10,567 nucleotides of DNA from Lachnospiraceae bacterium UBA3845. GTDB lineage: Bacteria; Bacillota; Clostridia; Lachnospirales; Lachnospiraceae. How positions within the stretch are numbered: position 1 is the first letter of the stretch; every line of letters begins with the position of its first letter. The stretch spans positions 15,350 through 25,916 of the forward strand of contig DGHP01000155.1 in the NCBI GenBank assembly GCA_002392705.1, written 5' to 3'. Made by a program: the position numbers and the translations under genes. Positions 5,651 to 10,567 of this stretch are shown piece by piece. The notes under the pieces are model-generated. The model saw only the letters and a list, made by a program, of their open reading frames with translations, was not told the origin of the DNA and searched no databases.

Positions 5651-7957
5651 ATGAAATTATATGACGGCGGTGTATATCTGGTAAACGGGAATCAGATCAT
5701 TCCGGACGGACCGGACGCATCCGCGATCGCGGAACGGGAGACAGGCCTTTCGCTCTCCAGGCAGGAAGCCAGGAAGCAGACGATGGCCTGGGGGATTCTT
5801 CATGCCCACAATCGTTCGGCGGACGAGGAAAAACTGCAGATTTGCTTTGACAAGCTGACCAGCCACGACATCACATATGTAGGCATCATTCAGACGGCGC
5901 GCGCTTCCGGGCTTGAGAAATTCCCCATCCCCTATGTGCTGACCAACTGCCATAATTCCCTGTGCGCGGTAGGAGGCACGATCAACGAGGATGACCACAT
6001 GTTCGGCCTGTCCGCCGCGAAGAAGTACGGCGGAATTTATGTTCCGCCTCACCAGGCGGTCATCCATCAGTTTGCCCGCGAGATGCTGGCGGAGTGCGGA
6101 GGCATGATCCTGGGATCCGATTCGCACACCCGCTACGGCGCCCTCGGCACCATGGCTGTGGGAGAAGGCGGCGGAGAACTGGTCAAGCAGCTTCTCAGAC
6201 AGACCTATGACATCGACATGCCCGGCGTGATCGGCATCTTCCTGACCGGTGAGCCTGCGAAGGGTGTAGGCCCCCAGGACGTCGCCCTGGCGATTATCGG
6301 AGAGGTTTTCAGCAGAGGCTTTGTCAAGAATAAAGTCATGGAATTCGTAGGCCCCGGCATCTCGGCCCTGAGCGCGGATTTCCGCATCGGCGTGGACGTG
6401 ATGACGACGGAGACGACCTGCCTGACTTCCATCTGGAGAACCGATGAGAAGATCCGGGAATTCTATGAGATCCACGGAAGAGAAGAGGCTTACAGAGAGC
6501 TGAATCCGGGAAGGACCGCCTATTACGACGGAATGATTGAGATCGATCTGAGCTCCATCCGTCCCATGATCGCCATGCCTTTCCACCCGAGCAATGTCTA
6601 TGCCATCGAAGATGTGCAGAAGAACCTTGCGGACGTGCTCAGCGAGGTGGAGAAGAGAGCAGAGGTTTCCTTCGGCGGCCGGATCGAATACAGCCTGCAG
6701 AATAAGGTCCGTGACGGAAGGCTCTATGTGGACCAGGGTATTATCGCCGGCTGCGCGGGCGGCGGATTTGAAAATATCTGTGATGCCGCCGATATCCTGA
6801 AGGGACATTATATCGGGGATGACGCGTTTACCCTGAGCGTCTATCCTGCCTCCATGCCGGTCTATATGGAACTGGTGAAAAACGGGAAATTCGCGGACCT
6901 GATCGAGTCGGGCGCAGTGATCAAGACCGCCTTCTGCGGTCCCTGCTTCGGCGCGGGCGATACGCCTGCCAACAACGCTTTCTCGATCCGGCACTCGACC
7001 AGGAACTTCCCCAACCGTGAGGGATCCAAGGTCCAGAACGGACAGATCGCGTCGGTTGCCCTGATGGACGCCCGCTCGATCGCCGCCACGGCTGCAAATA
7101 AGGGCTTCCTGACTGCCGCCGACCAGCTGGAATTCAGCCTTACGCAGCCGCGCTATTTCTTTGACAGCAGGATATACGAAAACAGGGTATTTGATTCGAA
7201 GGGACAGGCGGATCCCTCCGCAGAGCTGGTATTCGGCCCGAATATCAAGGACTGGCCGGCCATGAGCGCCCTTCCGGAGAATCTGCTGCTGAAGCTGGTG
7301 TCGGAGATCCACGATCCCGTGACGACCACGGATGAACTGATTCCCTCCGGCGAGACGAGTTCCTTCCGCTCCAATCCTCTGGGCCTTGCCGAATATACCC
7401 TCTCACGCAGGGATCCGGCCTATGTCGGCCGCGCGAAGGAGGTGCAGAAGGCACAGAAGGCAATCGAGGCCGGGAAAGATCCGGTCAGCGCGCTGGAAGA
7501 GCTCGCTCCGGTTCTTGCCCTTATTGACGAGAAGCTTCCGGGCTGGCTGGAGAAGAAAAATGATCCCGCCCTCTTCGGCGTAGGCTCAACGATCTTCGCT
7601 GTAAAACCGGGAGACGGGTCCGCCAGGGAACAGGCCGCCTCCTGCCAGAAGGTGCTGGGAGGCTGGTCCAACATCGCCTTCCAGTACGCGACGAAGCGCT
7701 ACCGCTCCAACCTCATCAACTGGGGCATGCTGCCTCTTCTGATCGAGGAAGGAGACCTGCCCTTCACCAATGGCGACTGGATCCTGCTTCCTGATATCCG
7801 CGCCGCCGTGCAGGAGAAGCGGGAGAAGATCATGGGCTTCGCGGTCAGGGAAAATGAGCTTAAGCAGTTCTGGATGAGCCTGGGCGAGCTGACCGATCAC
7901 GAGCGCCGGATCATTCTGGACGGCTGCCTGATCAATTTCAACCGGGCAAAGAACTGA
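5651..7957 (+). CDS. Aconitase-superfamily hydratase, YbhJ-like
   Basis: A 768-residue [4Fe-4S] hydro-lyase of the aconitase superfamily, resembling E. coli YbhJ, whose substrate is not established. The catalytic core shows [21 protein letters not shown] (from about 154), with Asp157 and His159 of the DSH motif. Cluster ligands are Cys368 (AGCAGGG) and the CGPC pair Cys429/Cys432, in the same order as in aconitase. [13 protein letters not shown] carries two arginines (451, 456) in the position of aconitase substrate-binding arginines. The swivel domain has [10 protein letters not shown], where aconitase has GSSREHAA. The catalytic Ser657 and Arg659 are kept, but the second serine is Ala658, hinting at an altered substrate. 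The start has GGAG eight bases upstream. It is alone in its transcription unit, with no citrate synthase or isocitrate dehydrogenase nearby. That argues against a plain TCA role but does not exclude it. Confidence 0.88.
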   Translation: MKLYDGGVYLVNGNQIIPDGPDASAIAERETGLSLSRQEARKQTMAWGILHAHNRSADEEKLQICFDKLTSHDITYVGIIQTARASGLEKFPIPYVLTNCHNSLCAVGGTINEDDHMFGLSAAKKYGGIYVPPHQAVIHQFAREMLAECGGMILGSDSHTRYGALGTMAVGEGGGELVKQLLRQTYDIDMPGVIGIFLTGEPAKGVGPQDVALAIIGEVFSRGFVKNKVMEFVGPGISALSADFRIGVDVMTTETTCLTSIWRTDEKIREFYEIHGREEAYRELNPGRTAYYDGMIEIDLSSIRPMIAMPFHPSNVYAIEDVQKNLADVLSEVEKRAEVSFGGRIEYSLQNKVRDGRLYVDQGIIAGCAGGGFENICDAADILKGHYIGDDAFTLSVYPASMPVYMELVKNGKFADLIESGAVIKTAFCGPCFGAGDTPANNAFSIRHSTRNFPNREGSKVQNGQIASVALMDARSIAATAANKGFLTAADQLEFSLTQPRYFFDSRIYENRVFDSKGQADPSAELVFGPNIKDWPAMSALPENLLLKLVSEIHDPVTTTDELIPSGETSSFRSNPLGLAEYTLSRRDPAYVGRAKEVQKAQKAIEAGKDPVSALEELAPVLALIDEKLPGWLEKKNDPALFGVGSTIFAVKPGDGSAREQAASCQKVLGGWSNIAFQYATKRYRSNLINWGMLPLLIEEGDLPFTNGDWILLPDIRAAVQEKREKIMGFAVRENELKQFWMSLGELTDHERRIILDGCLINFNRAKN

Positions 7958-7963
7958 ACTCTG

Positions 7964-8028
7964 ACGGGCAGCTGCCTGATCTGCACCGGCGTTTATAAGC
8001 GCCGCGGGGATCCGCAGCTGCCTGTTTT
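7964..8028 (+). terminator. Nested-hairpin terminator of the hydratase gene
   Basis: ACGGGCAGCTGC (7964-7975) pairs with GCAGCTGCCTGT (8014-8025). Inside, GATC (7978-7981) pairs with GATC (8009-8012), and CGGCG (7987-7991) with CGCCG (8000-8004). A TTTT run (8025-8028) follows. The stacked arms give a long interrupted stem. The outer arms are themselves near-palindromic (GGCAGCTGCC), so smaller local hairpins compete. Confidence 0.7.
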
Positions 8029-8174
8029 GTATCGGCATTCAAAAGTGCCGTGGGGATCCGGAAAAATGGTATGCGCAGAATTTGTTTAAATGTATATATT
8101 GAATAAAATGTTCACACAATATATTAATTTATCGGGAAGCTTTAAGAAAAAATAAAAAATATCGAAAAATAGTG

Positions 8175-8203
8175 TTGACAAATAGAACCGGCACTGCTAT
8201 TAT
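8175..8203 (+). promoter_or_regulatory. Very strong consensus promoter with upstream A/T tracts (UP-like)
   Basis: TTGACA (8175-8180), exactly 17 bp, and TATTAT (8198-8203), with TGC just before the -10 (extended -10). The preceding bases include AAAAAATAAAAAATATCGAA, which resembles the UP elements of rRNA promoters. An 8-bp inverted repeat (ATATATTG at 8094-8101, CAATATAT at 8117-8124) lies further upstream. This is the best promoter in the window. Start is predicted near 8210. Confidence 0.88.
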
Positions 8204-8226
8204 ACAGGCATCAGAAAACACAGACG

Positions 8227-8284
8227 TTTCAAAACAGACTTTCACAGATAGTTCCGTAACGGAGTTGAAAGAATCGTTTTGAAA
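8227..8284 (+). other. Bipartite hairpin at the 5' end of the long transcript
   Basis: TTTCAAAAC (8227-8235) pairs with GTTTTGAAA (8276-8284). Then CTTTCA (8239-8244) pairs with TGAAAG (8266-8271), and TCCG (8254-8256 region) with CGGA (8260-8263) around TAA. The arms line up in register with small internal loops, giving about 19 pairs in one 58-nt element that begins roughly 17 nt after the predicted start. Such alignment of three stems is unlikely by chance in unstructured sequence. Confidence 0.65.
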
Positions 8285-8296
8285 GTGTTTTCAAAA
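8277..8296 (+). promoter_or_regulatory. Perfect 8-bp hairpin / cre-like operator downstream of the strong promoter
   Basis: TTTTGAAA-GTGT-TTTCAAAA is a perfect dyad. Its core TGAAAGTGTTTTCA (8280-8293) matches the CcpA cre consensus TGWAANCGNTNWCA at all but one position (T for the central C). It sits about 70 bases after the predicted start, where cre sites can block elongation. The left arm is shared with the preceding 5' hairpin, so in RNA only one of the two can form. Operator and RNA switch are alternative readings. Confidence 0.45.
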
Positions 8297-8382
8297 AATA
8301 ACGGCGACAGACAATAGGGTATACGCAGTTTCAAAGCAGCCGGCCGTCTGATTCATGTCCTGCGCGGACTGGTGAAGTACCA

Positions 8383-8496
8383 TTCAGATCCTGTAGAATT
8401 ATTTCAGATCAGAAAGATTCCTTCAGATCCTGAAGAATCATTTCAGACCGGAAAGATTTGATCAGATTCTGGAGACTGTACTCAGAGAGAAAGGCG
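8383..8496 (+). repeat. 39-nt tandem repeat, two good copies and one degenerate
   Basis: TTCAGATCCTGWAGAATYATT begins at 8383 and 8422, and a weaker copy (ATCAGATTCTGGAGA) begins at 8461, an exact 39-nt period. Each full copy also ends TTTCAGAYCRGAAAGATT. Copy 2 contains CTTCAG-ATC-CTGAAG, a perfect 6-bp hairpin, and copy 1 a similar imperfect one. One frame stays open through both copies (...SDPVELFQIRKIP...) but ends in a TGA at copy 2 and has no ATG. I therefore prefer an RNA repeat. Confidence 0.75.
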
Positions 8497-8619
8497 TCCA
8501 GGAAAGTGCAGATAGACTTATGACAGATCTGCAGCTTTAAATCATGAAAATACCGCAGCGTCCGGTGAACTGAATTCTCCGCATATCGTCTGAAGCTTAG
8601 AGAAAGGAGTCTTGGTCCG

Positions 8620-8715
8620 ATGGACAGGTTAGAAGCACCATTCGAAAACGTTCAATATAACAGTGGCAAGGTGGAAGGTCCCTGCGGAAGAGACTTCTAT
8701 CATCGCTCATTCTGA
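8620..8715 (+). CDS. Possible 31-residue small protein within the long transcript
   Basis: ATG at 8620 is preceded by AGAAAGGAG (GGAG ends 11 bases before), the only convincing Shine-Dalgarno site in the 1.1-kb region. The ORF encodes 31 residues beginning MDRLEAPFENVQYNSGK and ending CGRDFYHRSF, then TGA. It has no transmembrane segment or signal peptide and a single cysteine, and I recognise no family. It may be a real small protein, a leader peptide tuning the RNA, or chance. A longer overlapping frame starting GTG at about 8663 lacks a ribosome site and is not preferred. Confidence 0.4.
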   Translation: MDRLEAPFENVQYNSGKVEGPCGRDFYHRSF

Positions 8716-8850
8716 AAGAATTCGACAGATAAGTTCGAGAATCGGAGAGAAGAGGCAGATAAGCGACAGAAGCGCCCGACACCTGGTTATATTGAGCAGG
8801 TTCATTGCCACAGAATCAGAATATGAATGCATTTGTAACAGTTAAAAACA

Positions 8851-8919
8851 TTTTCATTGATGACATACAGTTGTTCATTGAAGAATTTCGTTGATGACGA
8901 ATACATTTGTTCATGAAAG
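8851..8919 (+). repeat. Imperfect 34-36-nt duplication (TTGATGAC ... ATACA ... TTGTTCAT)
   Basis: TTGATGAC occurs at 8857 and 8891, ATACA at 8865 and 8901, and TTGTTCAT at 8871 and 8907, so two imperfect units lie side by side. A weaker relative, ATGCATTTGTAAC, sits at 8827. This is the second repeat block of the long transcript. Confidence 0.55.
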
Positions 8920-9278
8920 AGTGAGGATTTCAGAATCCGTATCTGACGAGAAAGGATACGAAGAGCGATTTCCAATTCATATAAGAATAGTTATCTGAAA
9001 CACTTAAAATTATTATAAAGTTTGACATAGAAGGGTCCCGGCAAGACCCGGCAGCGCAGAAGAAGAACCGGTAAAGAAGAAGCTTGATCGAAGAAGGATG
9101 AAGAAACCGGAAAAGCGCTGGATATGTTCCGTCAGAAGAAGAAACAGCAGGCTGGCGGATGCCGGTAATTTTAAGAATGATGTTTTTAAAGAAAACATCT
9201 TAAGATACAGACGCAGGGCAAAAGATCTCCGATTGTTTGATTAAAATATAATAACAACTGAATAAAAACGAAATATTA

Positions 9279-9312
9279 CAGGCCGGTGAAGCAAATCACC
9301 GGCCTGTTTTTT
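9279..9312 (+). terminator. Strong intrinsic terminator of the long transcript
   Basis: CAGGCCGGTG pairs perfectly with CACCGGCCTG (10 bp) around AAGCAAAT, then six T (9307-9312). On the minus strand the stem is followed by GTAATATTTCGTTTTTATTC, so it may also serve as a weaker terminator for the converging pdxY transcript. Confidence 0.93.
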
Positions 9313-9334
9313 CAATGTAACACGGCTGCCCGTA

Positions 9335-9352
9335 TTCTGCCAGGAGGCAGAA
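9335..9352 (-). terminator. Hairpin downstream of pdxY, possible weak terminator
   Basis: TTCTGCC-AGGA-GGCAGAA is a perfect 7-bp stem with a four-base loop, about 170 bases beyond the pdxY stop. On the minus strand no T run follows it, so a terminator role is doubtful. Confidence 0.3.
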
Positions 9353-9477
9353 GCAGGATCCGTGCGTTTCCGGCTTCTCCACGCCCTGGGATCAGCCGCG
9401 CCGTTACCCGGCAGAAGCAGGATCCGTGCGTTTCCGGTTTCTTCACGCCCCCGGGGATCAGCCGCGCCATGCCACCC
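9346..9477. repeat. Tandem duplication of about 64 bp after pdxY
   Basis: Copies at 9346-9409 and 9410-9477 share an identical first 28 bases (starting GGCAGAAGCAGGATCCGTGC). They also share GATCAGCCGCGCC, with a few substitutions and a 4-base length difference. They lie between converging transcription units. The GGCAGAAGCAGG start recurs in inverted form upstream of pdxY at 10407-10418. No gene is seen between 9313 and 9519. Confidence 0.85.
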
Positions 9478-9519
9478 GTCAGGGGTGCTGAATCCTGCGG
9501 ACATTTGCGGGAGGGAGCT

Positions 9520-10359
9520 TTACAGATTCCGCACTCTGTCCACCAGCAGGGGAAGGGTGTGTTCAAAGTCCACGCCGTAACGGTCTTCCCGGCCGAAGGT
9601 CCGGTAAGTGTAATCGACGGTTTCTTTCGTATAATCGCAGGCGAGGCGGAAGGCCTCTGCCACAGAAAGCCCGCGCATGATCGCTCCCACGACGGTGGAG
9701 GCGAAGATATCGCCGGTGCCGTGGTAGCTGGTCGGGACATGGTCTGTATAATACTCAAAGATGTCGCCTGTTTTTCCGTTCAGGCCCATGACGCCGATTT
9801 TTCCCGGTGTGAAGGAGACGCCTGTCAGGACGGCGTATTCCGGACCGAGGGCGGAGAGTGCATGGAGCATGTCCATGATATAGGCGCGGTCATACTCTGT
9901 TTTGTAGGGGAGGCCGGTCATGAAGCTTGCTTCCGTCAGATTGGGAAGAATGATGTCGGCTTTGGCGCAGAGCTTTGTATTCTCTTTCGCGTAAGCTTCA
10001 TCAAAAGCCGGATATAATTTTCCGTTGTCCGCCATGACCGGGTCAACTACGACAACGGTATCCTCCGAGCGGAAGCGTTCGAAGAAGTCGGATACGAGAC
10101 TGATCTGCTCGAAGGAACCCAGGTAGCCTGTATAGATGGCGTCAAAATGGAACTTTTCCTTCTCCCAGTGCTCCGCGATCGGCAGGAACTGATCGGTCAG
10201 ATCCTTGCAGGTGAAGTTTTTGAACATGGTATGGGTGGACAGAACCGCTGTCGGAAGAATCGCGGTTTCCACGCCCATGGCGGAAATGATGGGCAGCGCC
10301 ACGGTCAGCGAGCATTTTCCGATGCAGGAGATATCCTGGATTGTTGCAATTCGTTTCAT
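9520..10359 (-). CDS. pdxY: Pyridoxal/pyridoxamine kinase
   Basis: Salvage kinase of the ribokinase superfamily that phosphorylates pyridoxal or pyridoxamine with ATP, feeding pyridoxal 5'-phosphate; cytosolic. The 279-residue protein opens MKRIATIQDISCIGKCSLT, typical of PdxY/PdxK. ILPTAVLSTHT (34-44) lies in the substrate pocket. VVDPVMADNGKLYP (104-117) is the metal and nucleotide loop, and PNLTEA (139-144) follows. HGTGDIFAS (213-221) carries the anion-hole GTGD, with Asp217 the likely catalytic base. Length fits the family (about 280-290). The start was chosen at 10359 because GGAGG lies six bases upstream. The ATG at 10422 would add 21 residues with no family match and no good ribosome site. 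ThiD-like hydroxymethylpyrimidine kinase is a related possibility, but the opening and spacing favour PdxY. It converges with the long RNA and appears monocistronic. Confidence 0.92.
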   Translation of the reverse strand: MKRIATIQDISCIGKCSLTVALPIISAMGVETAILPTAVLSTHTMFKNFTCKDLTDQFLPIAEHWEKEKFHFDAIYTGYLGSFEQISLVSDFFERFRSEDTVVVVDPVMADNGKLYPAFDEAYAKENTKLCAKADIILPNLTEASFMTGLPYKTEYDRAYIMDMLHALSALGPEYAVLTGVSFTPGKIGVMGLNGKTGDIFEYYTDHVPTSYHGTGDIFASTVVGAIMRGLSVAEAFRLACDYTKETVDYTYRTFGREDRYGVDFEHTLPLLVDRVRNL

Positions 10360-10406
10360 GATGAACCTCCATTCCCTCCGCGGACAGGCTGTATCTGAAA
10401 TACGCG

Positions 10407-10444
10407 CCTGCTTCTGCCGCATGGTACGCTGAGGCGGAAGCAGG
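10407..10444. repeat. 12-bp inverted repeat in the pdxY 5' region
   Basis: CCTGCTTCTGCC (10407-10418) pairs with GGCGGAAGCAGG (10433-10444) around a 14-base loop, with one T-G wobble on the plus strand. On the minus strand, which would be the pdxY leader, that pair is an A-C mismatch. The stem is therefore slightly better as plus-strand RNA. No T run follows on either side. It lies about 50 bases before the pdxY ATG. Confidence 0.6.
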
Positions 10445-10481
10445 AAGCAGACCGGCCGTGAAGTTTAGTATTGCTTTTCTC

Positions 10482-10509
10482 AGTATATAGAAATGTGATA
10501 TTATGAAAA
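10482..10509 (-). promoter_or_regulatory. Candidate pdxY promoter
   Basis: Read on the minus strand, TTTTCA (10509-10504), 16 bp and TATACT (10487-10482) match the consensus at 4/6 and 5/6. The start would be near 10475, giving a leader of about 115 nt that contains the 12-bp inverted repeat. The match is moderate only. Confidence 0.35.
10496..10504 (+). promoter_or_regulatory. Candidate divergent extended -10 promoter pointing out of the window
   Basis: TGATATTAT matches an extended -10 (TGN-TATNAT), but the -35 at 17 bp is poor. A perfect dyad, TCAGGC-T-GCCTGA (10537-10549), lies about 27 bases past the predicted start, where a repressor site could be. GGAGGG at 10555-10560 may be the ribosome site of a gene that starts beyond the window end. 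Confidence 0.3.
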
Positions 10510-10567
10510 GTATCAGAAATGGAAAATTTGATAAGGTCAGGCTGCCTGATGTGCGGAGGGCCGTGAA

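Larger units (their letters stand above)
8210..9312 (+). ncRNA. Candidate long structured RNA, about 1.1 kb, unknown family
   Basis: This stretch lies between the strongest promoter and one of the strongest terminators in the window, on the same strand, with no intervening promoter or terminator that I accept. It lacks any ORF above about 60 codons. It is visibly richer in A and in purines than its neighbours, which argues against ordinary coding sequence of this genome. Local stems are frequent. The 5' end holds a bipartite hairpin (8227-8284). Others are GCAGAT/ATCTGC (8508-8532), CTTCAG/CTGAAG (8421-8435), ACCTG/CAGGT (8781-8801), GGGTC/GACCC (about 9033-9049) and GATGTTTT/AAAACATC (9179-9199). 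It carries two repeat blocks and one 31-codon ORF with a ribosome site. I do not see the conserved features of tmRNA, RNase P RNA, SRP RNA, T-box or common riboswitches. It could be a regulatory or dual-function RNA, a set of small-protein genes, or a decayed locus that kept its signals. The boundaries are inferred. Confidence 0.55.

Noticed and set aside
5657..7312. A 551-codon ORF on the minus strand opposite the hydratase
   Set aside because: It is wholly antisense to a gene with clear aconitase motifs. The predicted protein shows no family features, and long antisense frames are common in GC-biased codons.
8663..8845. 60-codon plus-strand ORF within the long transcript
   Set aside because: It starts at GTG without a ribosome site, and it overlaps out of frame the 31-codon ORF that has one.
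9022..9050. TTGACA as a second promoter inside the long transcript
   Set aside because: The bases 17 bp downstream are GACCCG, and no -10 is found at 16-18 bp.
9013..9198. Hydrophobic 61-codon minus-strand ORF
   Set aside because: Leu/Phe/Ser richness simply reflects the complement of a purine-rich GAAGAA tract. No ribosome site or promoter is seen.
8210..9312. Identification as tmRNA, RNase P RNA, SRP RNA, a T-box or a group II intron
   Set aside because: None of their conserved blocks are visible (tag-peptide codons and tRNA-like ends, the P4 core, the SRP Alu/S-domain tetraloops, the T-box sequence, or intron domain V). Length and context also do not fit.
9286..10017. 243-codon plus-strand ORF opposite pdxY
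   Set aside because: It begins in the terminator loop of the long transcript, runs antisense to pdxY, and has no domain.
10360..10422. Earlier in-frame start for pdxY
   Set aside because: The extension overlaps the leader hairpin and GGAGG site, has no family match, and lacks a ribosome site of its own.

Overview
The window looks like chromosomal DNA of a moderately GC-rich Firmicute of the Clostridia, most likely Lachnospiraceae-like. The reasons are purine-rich Shine-Dalgarno sites (AAGGAGG type), a class B sortase, the compact rpsF-ssb-rpsR operon, a class II aldolase, and a Sir2 protein resembling the bacterial class U sirtuins. I cannot assign genus or species from sequence alone.

Layout, left to right. 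The 3' part of asnS (1-663) is followed by a class B sortase (724-1788). A short intergenic stretch then holds direct repeats and a very stable hairpin. Next come a Sir2 NAD-dependent deacylase (2089-2817), whose last codons and stop are tandemly copied downstream, and the rpsF-ssb-rpsR operon (3107-4220), which has its own promoter and a textbook terminator. A monocistronic class II fructose-bisphosphate aldolase (4390-5346) has its promoter abutting the previous terminator. An aconitase-superfamily hydratase of the YbhJ type (5651-7957) follows. A pyridoxal/pyridoxamine kinase (9520-10359, minus strand) lies at the right end.

The most unusual part is 8060-9312. A near-consensus promoter (TTGACA, 17 bp, TG-C-TATTAT) with A/T tracts upstream fires into about 1.1 kb with no ORF longer than about 60 codons. 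That stretch ends in a perfect 10-bp GC-rich hairpin followed by six T. The predicted RNA begins with a long bipartite hairpin that competes with a second perfect hairpin. The second one also resembles a catabolite-response (cre) operator. The stretch holds internal 39-nt and about 35-nt repeats, and one 31-codon ORF with a good ribosome site. I read it as a strongly transcribed long structured RNA, possibly dual-function, that I do not recognise.

Most protein genes are housekeeping: tRNA charging, 30S subunit and ssDNA binding, glycolysis, cofactor salvage. They sit in separate transcription units, and no pathway links them. A recurrent oddity is short tandem duplication just after gene 3' ends (after the sortase, after sir2, and after pdxY).
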